From Pseudomonadota bacterium (GTDB lineage Bacteria; Pseudomonadota; Gammaproteobacteria; Steroidobacterales; Steroidobacteraceae): 15,413 nt of DNA. The notes beneath the pieces were generated by a model. The model was not told where the DNA came from. It was given only the letters and a program-made list of their open reading frames with translations, and searched no databases. The position numbers and the translations under genes were made by a program. The stretch is taken from the NCBI GenBank assembly GCA_021850555.1, contig JAJZLX010000311.1:1-15413 (forward strand). Direction: 5' to 3'. This document shows positions 6,903 through 14,600 of this stretch, piece by piece. How positions within the stretch are numbered: position 1 is the stretch's first letter; each line of letters starts with the position of its first letter.

Positions 6903-8113
6903 GCGGCGGCACGCCGGCGGTTGATGTCGGGAAGGAAGCCGGCGAGCAGGCCGATGATCGGCAGCCACGCGCAGATCTGATAAACGAAGTTGATGCCGAG
7001 CGAGTCGGCAAGCTGGCCGAGCACAGCCGCTCCGATCCCGCCCATCCCGAAGGCGAGTCCGAAGAACAGGCCTGCCACTGTGCCGGTGCGGCCGGGCAGC
7101 AGTTCCTGCGCGTAGACGACGATGGCCGGGAACGCCGAGGCCAGGATCATCCCGATGGGCACCGTCAGCACACCCGTCCAGAACAGATTCGCGTGCGGCA
7201 GCAGCAGGGTGAATGGCAGCACGCCGACGATAGAGCCCCAGATCACGTACTTGCGCCCGAATCTGTCCCCGAGCGGCCCGCCAAGCAGGGTGCCCGCCGC
7301 TACCGAGCCCAGAAACACGAACAGATGGATCTGCGCGCTCTGTACCGACACGTGGAAGCGGCTGATCAGATAGAGCGTGTAGTAGCTGGTGAGGCTCGCC
7401 AAGTAGAAATACTTCGAGAAAACGAGCGCAAGCAGTACGAGCATCGCCACAGTGACATGCTTGCGGGAGTGTGCGGCGGGCGCGCGCGCGCAAATACGGG
7501 GCTCGAGGCGCGCCAGCCCTTGGGTGCGATACCAGTGCCCCACTTGCAGCAATATGAACATGCCGGCGAGGGCCGCGAAGGAGAACCACAGGACGCTCGA
7601 CTGCCCGTAGGGCAGTACGATGAAGGCGGCGAGCAGCGGTCCGATGGAGGAGCCGAGGTTGCCGCCGACCTGGAACACCGACTGGGCGAGACCGTGGCGG
7701 CCCCCGGAGGCCATGCGCGCCACGCGAGAGGATTCAGGGTGGAACACCGAGGAGCCGGTACCGATCAGAGCGGCCGCGCACAGCAGCAGGGGGTAGCTGT
7801 GCGCATAGGCGAGCAGCGCCAGGCCGGTGAGGGTGAAGGTCATGCCGGTGGAGAGCGAATAGGGCCGGGGACGCGCGTCGGTGTAGCGGCCGATCAGCGG
7901 TTGCAGGATGGAGGCCGTGATCTGGTAGGCGAAGGTCACGATCCCGATCTGCCCGAAGGACAGGCCGTAGCGGTCCTTGAGCATGGGATACAGCGCCGGC
8001 AGCAGCGACTGCATCATATCGTTGAGCAGATGGCTGAAGCTGATCGCGGCGAGCACCGCGAACGCGGTCTGGCTGGCGGCGCGCGTGCCGTCGCCGGCAA
8101 CGGTGTCGTTCAA
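6899..8113 (-). CDS. fsr: Fosmidomycin-resistance-type MFS efflux transporter
   Basis: The 404-residue, 12-helix major facilitator matches E. coli Fsr closely in recalled blocks: SFSHLLNDMMQSLLPALYP (27-45), GTGSSVFHPESSRVARMASG, RHGLAQSVFQVGGN, FSKYFYLASLTSYYTLYL, GDRFGRKYVIWGSI and VYAQELLPGRTG. Fsr exports fosmidomycin and related small molecules across the inner membrane; the natural substrate is unclear. The start is a TTG with GGGAG 5 bases upstream (8119-8123). It gives a length almost equal to E. coli Fsr (406), so I prefer it. The gene follows the Ysc84 gene on the same strand after 142 bases and ends tail-to-tail with the secreted four-cysteine protein, with a 4-base overlap. Confidence 0.93.
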   Translation of the reverse strand: MNDTVAGDGTRAASQTAFAVLAAISFSHLLNDMMQSLLPALYPMLKDRYGLSFGQIGIVTFAYQITASILQPLIGRYTDARPRPYSLSTGMTFTLTGLALLAYAHSYPLLLCAAALIGTGSSVFHPESSRVARMASGGRHGLAQSVFQVGGNLGSSIGPLLAAFIVLPYGQSSVLWFSFAALAGMFILLQVGHWYRTQGLARLEPRICARAPAAHSRKHVTVAMLVLLALVFSKYFYLASLTSYYTLYLISRFHVSVQSAQIHLFVFLGSVAAGTLLGGPLGDRFGRKYVIWGSIVGVLPFTLLLPHANLFWTGVLTVPIGMILASAFPAIVVYAQELLPGRTGTVAGLFFGLAFGMGGIGAAVLGQLADSLGINFVYQICAWLPIIGLLAGFLPDINRRRAAA

Positions 8114-8118
8114 GATGT

Positions 8119-8123
8119 CTCCC
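8119..8123 (-). promoter_or_regulatory. Ribosome binding site that fixes the TTG start of fsr
   Basis: On the minus strand GGGAG stands 5 bases before TTG at 8113. No ATG in frame gives the full N-terminus expected for this family, so this site decides the start. Confidence 0.6.
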
Positions 8124-8189
8124 GCAACTCCCCGCGGGTACTGTGCCGCATCCGCCCAATGCCGGCATCTCCCCTTGGGGGGTGCCCGG

Positions 8190-8209
8190 GCGCGCAGAGC
8201 ACGGCGCGC
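8190..8209. other. GC-rich inverted repeat between the Ysc84 gene and fsr
   Basis: GCGCGC (8190-8195) can pair with GCGCGC (8204-8209) across an 8-base loop, about 46 bases after the Ysc84 stop. It lacks a T-run. It may be a weak 3' structure of that transcript or simply chance in GC-rich sequence. Confidence 0.2.
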
Positions 8210-8255
8210 GGCGGGCGAGGCCGCACAATGCCCGGATTCAGCGCGTCATGCCGGA

Positions 8256-9092
8256 CTATTGCGGCGGGTTGCTGCCGGGGTTCTGATCCTGGAGGGGGAA
8301 CGCCTGGGCCGCCGGCGTATTCGGTTGCGCCGGCTCCGGCCCCGGCGCGGCGGCGGCCCGGGGCGGCGCCGCTGCAGGGGAGGGGGAGGAAGGTGCCGCC
8401 TCGGCGCCCGAGGCCACCGCGACCGCATTCAGGAAGCGCTGCGCGGCAAAATCGTCGGTGCCCACCGCGCCGGAAAGGATGTCCGAGGCGCGGACCTTAG
8501 GCTGGCGGTAGAAGCTCGCGTCCGCTCCGTTGTCGACCGTGATCTCCGCACCGTGGATCGAAATGCCCGCAAACAGTCCCTGGTTGTGCGAGTAGGAGTA
8601 CACGGCGGCGTTGAAGGTCTGGACGGTGGAGGCGGAAGCCTCCCGGCCGACGGGACCGGCCGCCACGGAAGCGCCCGCTCCCAGCGTGAGCTTGCCGCCC
8701 TGGATGCCGGCGACACCCTTGCGCGAGGTGAACACCAGCACGAGGTCGGTCTTCTGCACACCCCACTGGAAGCCGAAGCTGCCGCCGGTGAGGGTGATGA
8801 ACACCGGATCGGAGAACTGCCCGTCGGGCTTGCGAACGACCAGGACCCCGTGTCCTCGCTGCCCGCCGAAGAAGAAGGCGACCTTTGTGAGGCCCGGGAT
8901 CACCGCGATGCCGTAGGCGCGCTGCAGCAGCCAGGTGGGGATGCCCTGGTCGTGCGTGCCCTGCAGATCGCTGAGCACCTGGGTGGCAAGCAGGAGCCGG
9001 CCTTCCTGACGGGCCTGGGCGTGTGCGGCGACCGACGCGAATGCGATCAAAATGCCGGTCAATGCCGTGAGCAAGCGAGAGCGAATGTGCAT
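8256..9092 (-). CDS. Exported Ysc84/SYLF-domain protein
   Basis: The 278-residue protein has a signal peptide (RSRLLTALTGILIAFASVAAHAQA, about 1-27, shown only in outline) and then a SYLF (Ysc84) domain, about 30-200. Typical blocks are LLQRAYGIAVIP (55-66), GGQRGHGVLVVR, GGSFGFQWGVQKTDLVLVF, KGVAGI, LGAGASVAAGPVGR and YSHNQGLFAGISIHGAEI. In eukaryotes this domain binds membrane phosphoinositides and actin; in bacteria it is exported and its role is not settled, probably lipid binding in the envelope. The tail from about 229 to 278 is Pro/Ala-rich and likely disordered. I chose the ATG at 9092: GGAGG stands 8 bases upstream and the signal peptide begins there. Three 11-bp-spaced repeats lie in its promoter region. 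Confidence 0.88.
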   Translation of the reverse strand: MHIRSRLLTALTGILIAFASVAAHAQARQEGRLLLATQVLSDLQGTHDQGIPTWLLQRAYGIAVIPGLTKVAFFFGGQRGHGVLVVRKPDGQFSDPVFITLTGGSFGFQWGVQKTDLVLVFTSRKGVAGIQGGKLTLGAGASVAAGPVGREASASTVQTFNAAVYSYSHNQGLFAGISIHGAEITVDNGADASFYRQPKVRASDILSGAVGTDDFAAQRFLNAVAVASGAEAAPSSPSPAAAPPRAAAAPGPEPAQPNTPAAQAFPLQDQNPGSNPPQ

Positions 9093-9143
9093 AACAGGGG
9101 CCTCCAATGCGTGAAGCTTACCGCAGTGCATGGCAATGCGGGA

Positions 9144-9183
9144 GTTATGGTGTCCGTTCAGCGGCCGTTCAGCGCGCGTTCAA
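9144..9183 (-). promoter_or_regulatory. Triple 11-bp-phased repeat and promoter of the Ysc84 gene
   Basis: On the plus strand GTTCA occurs at 9156, 9167 and 9178, exactly 11 bases apart; on the minus strand these read TGAAC (two of them CTGAACG). The copy nearest -35 distance, CTGAAC, lies 17 bases before CATAAC (9144-9149), a four-of-six -10 box. An 11-bp direct-repeat spacing is the layout bound by OmpR/PhoB-family response regulators. Assigning one to this site is an inference. Confidence 0.45.
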
Positions 9184-9211
9184 CGTGGGGCGGCGCGGTG
9201 CGGCCGGTCCG

Positions 9212-9233
9212 TCACGAGTCCGCGGGCTCGTGA
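9212..9233 (-). other. Hairpin over the GNAT stop codon
   Basis: TCACGAG (9212-9218) and CTCGTGA (9227-9233) form a perfect 7-bp stem with an 8-base loop. The stop codon is part of one arm. No T-run follows, so it is a possible 3'-end structure rather than a proven terminator. Confidence 0.35.
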
Positions 9234-9712
9234 GCGCCGAGTTGCTCGAGCTCGGGCCCTGTCAGGCGGAAGGTGCGCCACTCCTCGAGCGGGCGGGCGC
9301 CGAGGCTCTCGTAGAAGGCGATGGCAGGCGCGTTCCAGTCGAGCACCGCCCATTCCAACCGGGCGCAGCGCCGCTCGAGGGCCGTGCGGGCGAGCCAGGC
9401 AAGGAGCTTGCGCCCGATTCCCCGGCCGCGCATCTCCGGCCGCACGTACAGATCCTCCAGGTAGATGCCCGGACGGCCCTTGAAGGTCGAGAAGTTGTGG
9501 AAGAACAGCGCGAAGCCCACCGGGTTCGGCCCGAGGCAGGCGAATATCACCTCGGCATGGCGGGGCTCGCCGAACAGCGTATCGCGCAGGTCCTGCTCCG
9601 TGGCGAGGACCTCGTGCTCCAGGCGCTCATAGCGGGCCAGCTCGCGGATGAAGGCGAGCACCTGCGGGATGTCATCGCCGATGATCGGGCGGATGGTGAT
9701 GTCTGTGCTCAT
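9212..9712 (-). CDS. GNAT-family N-acetyltransferase, SSAT/thialysine-type
   Basis: The 166-residue single-domain acetyltransferase should move acetyl from acetyl-CoA to an amine in the cytoplasm. Beta-strand 4 and the CoA loop are YLEDLYVRPEMRGRGIGRKL (84-103), with the pyrophosphate-binding R-G-R-G-I-G at 95-100. LDWNAPAIAFYESLGA (124-139) is the motif B region. The combination of YERLEHEV near the start, FSTFKGRPGIYLEDLYV and LDWN resembles eukaryotic SSAT2 and its bacterial relatives, which acetylate polyamines or thialysine; the exact substrate is not certain. It starts 19 bases after the PPC stop on the same strand and is likely cotranscribed. There is no obvious Shine-Dalgarno sequence, which suggests coupling to the upstream gene. 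Confidence 0.88.
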   Translation of the reverse strand: MSTDITIRPIIGDDIPQVLAFIRELARYERLEHEVLATEQDLRDTLFGEPRHAEVIFACLGPNPVGFALFFHNFSTFKGRPGIYLEDLYVRPEMRGRGIGRKLLAWLARTALERRCARLEWAVLDWNAPAIAFYESLGARPLEEWRTFRLTGPELEQLGAHEPADS

Positions 9713-9731
9713 GAGGCGGGTCCGGGAGGGC

Positions 9732-12446
9732 TCAGGCTGTGCTCTGCAATCCCTGCGCGATGCCGGTCAGGCTGGCAAGCAGCGCCTCGAACAGGCCGCG
9801 GTCGGCGCAGTCCCCGGCGCGCCAGCGCGCCAGCAGGTCCACCTGCATCAGGTTCATCGGGTCGATGTAGGGGTTGCGCAGCCGGATGGCGCGCTGGAGC
9901 ATCGGGTCGCCGTCGAGCAGCTCCGTGGCATCCTTCAGCCACAGCACCTGCTCGCGGGTGCGCTCGTACTCGGCGCGGATCGTCTCGGCGAAGTGGCGCA
10001 TCCCCTCGGGTACCAACACGTTGTAGGCGGAGGCGATCTCCAGGTCCGCGCGCGCCAGCATGGCCTCGATGTCGTTCACGAGATTGCGCAGGAAGTGCCA
10101 TTGGGCGTACGCCTCGCGCAGCCGTGACGCCCCGTGCCGCTCGATCGCCGCGGCGATGCCGGCGCCTGCGCCGTACCAGCCAGGCAGCATGTGCCGGGTC
10201 TGGGTCCAGGCGAACACCCATGGAACAGGCAGCAGTCCGGCAAGCCCCGAGCCTTCCTGCCGGTGCACCGTGCGTGAGCCGACCTGCATCCGCTCGATGA
10301 CGTCGATCGGGGTCACTGCGCGGAAGAAATCGTGGAATCCGCGCTCGCCGTACACCAGGCGCCGGTAGGCCTCGCGGCTGGCCGCAGCGAGCGTCGCGGC
10401 GCACTCCTGATGGGCCGCGGGGGTCGCCGGCGCGTTGCGCTCGGCCATGGCGAGGCTCAATGCGTTGAACGCCCGCTCCAGGGTGCGCATCGCGAGCGGC
10501 CGCAGGCCGTAGCCCTGCTTGATGGTCTCGCCCTGCTCGCGCAGGCGCAGCACACCGTTCACGGCGCCCGCGGGCGCGGACTTCAGCACGGCGTCGATGC
10601 GGCCGCCGCCGCGGGCGGTGCTGCCACCACGGACGTGCATGATGGCGTAGCGGTACCCGGTCGATCCGATGGTTTCGGCGAGCGCGGTCTGCGCCTGGTG
10701 AATCGCCAGCCGCGAAGCGCACGGACCCGCTTCCTTGTTGCTGTCGGAGTAGCCGATCAGCACGCCCTGACAGAGGTTGCGGGCCTCGATGTGCCGGCGG
10801 TAGGCCGGCTCGGCGAGCAGCGCGCGCAGGATCTCCCCCGAGCTCTCCAGCGCGGCGAGCGACTCGAACTGCGGCGCGATGTCGAGCGTGACCTGGTTGG
10901 TGTTCTTGTCGTAGACCGACGCCCAGCGGGCAAGCAGCAACGCCGCCAGCACGTCGTCGGGGCCCTTCGCGCCACTGACGATGAAATAGCCGACGGCCCG
11001 CGGTCCGTAGCGATGGCGGATCTGCGCAAAGGTCTCGAAGACCGCCAGGTTGCGCTTGCCGAGGGCATCGAGCTCGACACGCGGACCGGCATCCTTGTTC
11101 AGGGCGTCGGCGAGCAGCCGGGTGCGCTCGGCGCCGGTGCGATCAGGCCAGGCGGGATCGTCGCCGCCCTGGGAGATGATGCGGTGCAGCACCGCTGCGT
11201 GCTGGCGCACGTCGAGGCTCGCCAGATGGAAACCGAACGTGTCGATGCGGCGCAGGAGCCTGCGGATATGGAACAGCCCGGCATGCTCGCCCTTGCCGGC
11301 GAGCAGGCTCTCGGCGATGAGCTGCACGTCGTCGCGAAATTGCCGCGCATCGTCATAGCCGTTGGCCCGCCCTTCATAGGTGTAACGCAGCCGCTTGGCA
11401 AGTTGCATCAGGAACAGCCGGTATGGCATGCGCTCGCGTCGCGCGGGCGTGGCGGCGCGAGCTCCCGGAGCGAGCCGCATGTAATCCTCGATGCGCTGGG
11501 CGAGCTTCGCCGAGATGCTCGTTCGCTCCTCGCTCTGCGAGAGACGCTCGGCGAGCCGCTGGCATTCCTCGAAGTAGGCATTGAGGATGAGTTGCTGTTG
11601 GCGGGCGAAGGTCTCGCGGATGGTCTTGGCGTGCACGTCGGGGTTGCTGTCCATGTCCCCGCCGACCCAGGAGCCGAAGCGCACGATGCAGGGCAGATCG
11701 ATCGAGTCGGCCGGCACGGAGTAGATCTCGCCGATCGCCTGGGAGATCTCCTCGTAGAACGCCGGCACCACGCGGTAGAGGATCTCGACCAAGTGGAAAA
11801 GGATCTGCTCGCGCTCATCTCCCACGGACAGCTGCGTGCGCGGCACGTCCTCGGTTTGCCAGGCGGTGGTGAGCTCGAAGCGGATGCCGTTCCAGAGTCT
11901 GCCGGATTCCTGCGCCGTCAGTCCCGGCCCAAGCCGCAGCAGGCGCTCGGCCACCCGCTGCTGCTTGCGCAGAAGCGTCCGGCGGGTCGCCGCCAGGGCG
12001 TGCGCGGCGAACACCGGCTCGATGCGCAGGCCACCGATGAGGGAGAGCGTCTCCTCGAGGGCGACACCTGTGGATTTCAGCTGTGCGATGGCGCTTCTTA
12101 CCCCGCCAGGCTGGGGATGGTCGGTGCTGCGGAAGTATTCGCGGCGGCGGCGGACACGGTGGACGTTCTCGGCGAGATTCACCGTCCTGAACCACATGGA
12201 GAAAGCGCGCACCAGATCGCGTGCCAGCTCGGGGGGGCGGTCCCTCACCGATGCGGCGAGCTCGAGCCGGGCCTGCTCGTCGCCTTCGCGGCGAGCAATG
12301 GCCGCGCGGCGGTCGAGCTCGACCAGATCGAACAGCGGCTGACCGCCCTGCTCGCGCAGGATCTCCCCGATCAGCTCGCCGAGGGCGTGAACGTCTTCCC
12401 GCAGCGCCGCGTGCTCCGGGGGAAATTGGATGTCGCTGCGGATCAC
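9732..12446 (-). CDS. ppc: Phosphoenolpyruvate-carboxylase family protein with altered catalytic signatures
   Basis: Full-length PEPC fold (about 904 residues; family 870-970). PEPC turns phosphoenolpyruvate and bicarbonate into oxaloacetate. Family landmarks are AENVHRVRRRR (92-102), LDVRQ (411-415, the active-site Arg), GYSDSNK (565-571, metal-ligand Asp and the Lys), HVRGG (604-608), PWVFAWTQTRHMLPGWYG (742-759) and NPYIDPMNLMQ (858-868). Key signatures deviate from consensus: TAHPTE is AAHALA (147-152, only His149 kept), GGDxDGNPNVT is GGDMDSNPDVH, NKDGG is NKEAG, HGRGG is HVRGG, TEQGE is REQGE (636-640), and the C-terminal RNTG is QSTA. The frame is intact, so this is a conserved but perhaps altered or inactive enzyme, not an obvious pseudogene. 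The start is uncertain: GTG 12446 is chosen, GTG 12473 (913 residues) is an alternative, and neither has a good Shine-Dalgarno sequence. Confidence 0.85.
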   Translation of the reverse strand: MIRSDIQFPPEHAALREDVHALGELIGEILREQGGQPLFDLVELDRRAAIARREGDEQARLELAASVRDRPPELARDLVRAFSMWFRTVNLAENVHRVRRRREYFRSTDHPQPGGVRSAIAQLKSTGVALEETLSLIGGLRIEPVFAAHALAATRRTLLRKQQRVAERLLRLGPGLTAQESGRLWNGIRFELTTAWQTEDVPRTQLSVGDEREQILFHLVEILYRVVPAFYEEISQAIGEIYSVPADSIDLPCIVRFGSWVGGDMDSNPDVHAKTIRETFARQQQLILNAYFEECQRLAERLSQSEERTSISAKLAQRIEDYMRLAPGARAATPARRERMPYRLFLMQLAKRLRYTYEGRANGYDDARQFRDDVQLIAESLLAGKGEHAGLFHIRRLLRRIDTFGFHLASLDVRQHAAVLHRIISQGGDDPAWPDRTGAERTRLLADALNKDAGPRVELDALGKRNLAVFETFAQIRHRYGPRAVGYFIVSGAKGPDDVLAALLLARWASVYDKNTNQVTLDIAPQFESLAALESSGEILRALLAEPAYRRHIEARNLCQGVLIGYSDSNKEAGPCASRLAIHQAQTALAETIGSTGYRYAIMHVRGGSTARGGGRIDAVLKSAPAGAVNGVLRLREQGETIKQGYGLRPLAMRTLERAFNALSLAMAERNAPATPAAHQECAATLAAASREAYRRLVYGERGFHDFFRAVTPIDVIERMQVGSRTVHRQEGSGLAGLLPVPWVFAWTQTRHMLPGWYGAGAGIAAAIERHGASRLREAYAQWHFLRNLVNDIEAMLARADLEIASAYNVLVPEGMRHFAETIRAEYERTREQVLWLKDATELLDGDPMLQRAIRLRNPYIDPMNLMQVDLLARWRAGDCADRGLFEALLASLTGIAQGLQSTA

Positions 12447-12455
12447 GAGCGCCGC

Positions 12456-12461
12456 ATTGTA
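12456..12461 (-). promoter_or_regulatory. Candidate -10 box before the PPC gene
   Basis: TACAAT on the minus strand (five of six to TATAAT) is the only AT-rich patch in this GC-rich gap. It lies 9 bases before the GTG at 12446, so the leader would be only a few bases long. The -35 region is poor. Confidence 0.35.
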
Positions 12462-12492
12462 TATTACGGGCACCCGTTCCAGGGGCCCGCGT

Positions 12493-12537
12493 CCGGCCCG
12501 GCCATCCCGGCCGGTCGCTTGCCGCCGGGACGGCGGC
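12493..12537 (-). other. Two GC-rich hairpins between the Kef-type gene and the PPC gene
   Basis: GCCGCCG, GGA and CGGCGGC (12521-12537) form a perfect 7-bp stem 3 bases after the antiporter stop. CCGGCC (12493-12498) and GGCCGG (12509-12514) form a second stem. Neither has a T-run. They may define the antiporter mRNA 3' end or partly reduce read-through into the PPC gene. Confidence 0.35.
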
Positions 12538-12540
12538 GGC

Positions 12541-14514
12541 TCACCCGGCCAGAAGGATCGCCTCGGCCCGCTCCAGCTCCTCGGGCAGCCCATAGAGCAC
12601 CACGACGTCCCCGTCGCGAAGCACAGTGTCGCCGGCGGGCTCCCGTCCCAGGATGCCGTGGCGGCGCACACCGGTGAAGACAACCTCCGCGCCCCGATTT
12701 CGCACCTCGCCGAGCGTCCGTCCCACGGCCCAGGCCCCGGGTGGCACCACTACCGACTTGATCTCCTCGCGGAATTCGTGGGAATCATCGAGCGGGCGTG
12801 CGTCGGGGCGGCGGACGATGTTTCTCAGCACGGAATAACGGTGGGCTCGGATATCGCCGATGGTGCGTACGACACGTGAGACCGGCACTTGCAGCAGCAT
12901 CAGCACGTGCGAGACCAGCATCAGGCTCGCCTCGAACGTCTCGGGAACCACATCCGTGGCGCCGGCTTCCTGCAGGTCCTTGATCCGCGCATCGTCCTGG
13001 GTGCGCACGAGCACGGGTACGTCGGGGCGCTCGCTGCGCACGGTGCGCAGGACGCCAATGGCCGTGGCCGGATCGGAAAAGCTGATGACGACGGCGGTGG
13101 CCGTGTCGAGGCCCGCGCGGGCGAGGATCTGCTCGTCGGAGGAATCGCCGAAGATGACCGGATCGCCCGCCTGGCGCGCCGCGGCAATGCGCGCCGGGTC
13201 CAGATCGAGCGCGATGTATTCGAATCCCTGGGATTCGAGCACTCGGGCCACGTTCTGGCCGACCCGACCGAATCCGCAGAGGATCACGTGCTCGCGCCGC
13301 CCGATCTCGCCTGTCGCCTCCCCCTCCCGCTCCAGGGCGGTCCGTGGCGGACCTTTCTCCCGCAGAAGGAACCGCGCGATTCGCTTGTTGTGATTGAGGA
13401 TGAGCGGGCTCAGCACCATGGACAGCACCAGCGAGAGCAGCAGCGGCTGGCCGAGGGGCGGGGGAATCAGCCTGCTTGCGACCGCGACGCTTCCCAACGC
13501 CACGCCGAACTCACCGCCGATGGAAATGACCAGTCCCGTGCGCAATGCCTTGAACGACGAATGAGCGAACGGGCGGCTCACCAGCGCCGCGACCGCCGCC
13601 TTCAAAACCACGATGGCGGCGAGGAACGCGAGCACCCGGCCGGGGTCGCCGGCGAGCCGGTGCACATCGAGGAGCATGCCGACCGACACGAAGAACAGGC
13701 CGAGCAGGATGTCGCGGAATGGGCGGATGACCGATTCGAGCTGATGGCGGTACTCGGTCTCGGCCAGCATCATGCCGGCGAGGAAGGCGCCGAGGCCGGC
13801 CGACAGGTGCGTCAGGCGCGAGACCCAGGCGGCGCCGAGCACCACCAGGAGCGCCGCGAGCGTGAACAGCTCACGCAGCCGGCTGTGGGCGATCTCGTGA
13901 AACAGCGGCCGCAGCAGCCAGCGCCCAGCGGCCAGAACTGCCGCGATGGCGAGCACGCCGAGTGCGGCGGCGATCAGCGCATCGCGCAGACTCGAGTGGT
14001 TCGCGGCAGGTTCGAGCGCTGAGGTGAGCGCCAGGAAGGGCACGAAGGCGAGGTCCTGGAACAGCAGCATGCTGAAGGCGAGCCGCCCGTGGGTGCGGTT
14101 GAGCTCGGCGCGCTCGGTGAGCTGGTGCAGGAGAATGGCGGTGGAGCTCATGGCAATCGCGCCACCGGCCACCACCGCCGCAGGCCAGGCGATGCCGGCG
14201 AGCCTCGCGAGCGCCGCGAATACCGCGGTCGTGGCGATCACCTGCAGGGCCCCGAGACCGAAGACCTCCCGGCGCATGGCAATCAGGCGCGGCAGAGCAA
14301 AGTCGAGCCCGAGCGTGAACAGCAGGAAAGCGACGCCCAGCTCGGCAAGCAGGCGGACCGTGGCCGAGCCGGCCACGATTGCGAGGGCATGGGGGCCGAA
14401 GGTCAGGCCCACCACGAGGTAGGCGACCGCCGTCGGCAGGGCCAGCCGGCGAGCGATCGTCACCAGCAGTACCGCTGCGGCGAGCAGGACGAGCACCTGG
14501 GTCAGCGGCTGCAT
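12541..14514 (-). CDS. Kef/YbaL-type monovalent cation:proton antiporter (CPA2) with RCK domains
   Basis: The 657-residue inner-membrane protein should exchange K+ (or Na+) for protons. About residues 8-375 form a CPA2 Na+/H+-exchanger domain with 12 or so helices, including LAELGVAFLLFTLGLDF (57-73), AIAMSSTAILLHQLTE and the SMLLFQDLAFVPFL block with the helix Asp. About residues 408-530 form a TrkA_N/RCK domain with CGFGRVGQNVARVL (GxGxxG dinucleotide loop) and the acidic end of strand two (ALDLDP). Residues about 575-657 are a TrkA_C domain. KefB/KefC are gated by glutathione adducts, whereas YbaL-like proteins are not known to be, and I cannot tell which type this is. The ATG has only GAGG 2 bases away. 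The PPC gene follows 94 bases later on the same strand. Confidence 0.9.
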   Translation of the reverse strand: MQPLTQVLVLLAAAVLLVTIARRLALPTAVAYLVVGLTFGPHALAIVAGSATVRLLAELGVAFLLFTLGLDFALPRLIAMRREVFGLGALQVIATTAVFAALARLAGIAWPAAVVAGGAIAMSSTAILLHQLTERAELNRTHGRLAFSMLLFQDLAFVPFLALTSALEPAANHSSLRDALIAAALGVLAIAAVLAAGRWLLRPLFHEIAHSRLRELFTLAALLVVLGAAWVSRLTHLSAGLGAFLAGMMLAETEYRHQLESVIRPFRDILLGLFFVSVGMLLDVHRLAGDPGRVLAFLAAIVVLKAAVAALVSRPFAHSSFKALRTGLVISIGGEFGVALGSVAVASRLIPPPLGQPLLLSLVLSMVLSPLILNHNKRIARFLLREKGPPRTALEREGEATGEIGRREHVILCGFGRVGQNVARVLESQGFEYIALDLDPARIAAARQAGDPVIFGDSSDEQILARAGLDTATAVVISFSDPATAIGVLRTVRSERPDVPVLVRTQDDARIKDLQEAGATDVVPETFEASLMLVSHVLMLLQVPVSRVVRTIGDIRAHRYSVLRNIVRRPDARPLDDSHEFREEIKSVVVPPGAWAVGRTLGEVRNRGAEVVFTGVRRHGILGREPAGDTVLRDGDVVVLYGLPEELERAEAILLAG

Positions 14515-14521
14515 GACCTCG

Positions 14522-14527
14522 ATTGTA
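14522..14527 (-). promoter_or_regulatory. Candidate -10 box before the Kef-type gene
   Basis: TACAAT on the minus strand stands 7 bases before the ATG at 14514. It follows the terminator of the upstream gene, so a separate promoter is expected here. If real, the transcript would be nearly leaderless. No good -35 is visible. Confidence 0.35.
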
Positions 14528-14540
14528 GTTGCAGTCGCTC

Positions 14541-14573
14541 AAACGAAAGAGCCCCGCGCGGGGCGGGGCTCTT
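14541..14573 (-). terminator. Intrinsic terminator of the Asr-like gene
   Basis: On the minus strand AAGAGCCCC and GGGGCTCTT (9 bp) enclose a GC-rich 9-base loop and are followed by TCGTTT. It starts 28 bases after the stop of the Lys/His-rich gene. A 14-base perfect palindrome (14551-14564) inside offers an alternative stem. It separates that gene from the Kef-type antiporter. Confidence 0.75.
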
Positions 14574-14600
14574 CGGGCATCCAGCCTCGAGAGGGCCGGA

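Noticed and set aside
9092..9131. Longer start for the Ysc84 protein (13 extra residues)
   Set aside because: The extra residues would precede and disturb the signal peptide, whereas GGAGG is correctly placed for the ATG at 9092.
10332..12677. A plus-strand open frame of about 780 codons opposite the PPC gene
   Set aside because: It mirrors the reading frame of the PPC gene. Its product is low in hydrophobic structure, rich in Arg, Glu and Gly, and has no recognisable domain. Long antisense frames are expected in GC-rich genes.
12447..12683. Extension of the PPC frame upstream to 12683
   Set aside because: It would overlap the end of the Kef-type gene by more than 140 bases, and the extra residues (Ser/Pro/Arg-rich) have no counterpart in PEPC N-termini.
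12889..14022. A plus-strand open frame of about 377 codons opposite the Kef-type gene
   Set aside because: Antisense shadow of a clear antiporter/RCK gene; composition is Arg/Gln/Glu-rich and featureless.
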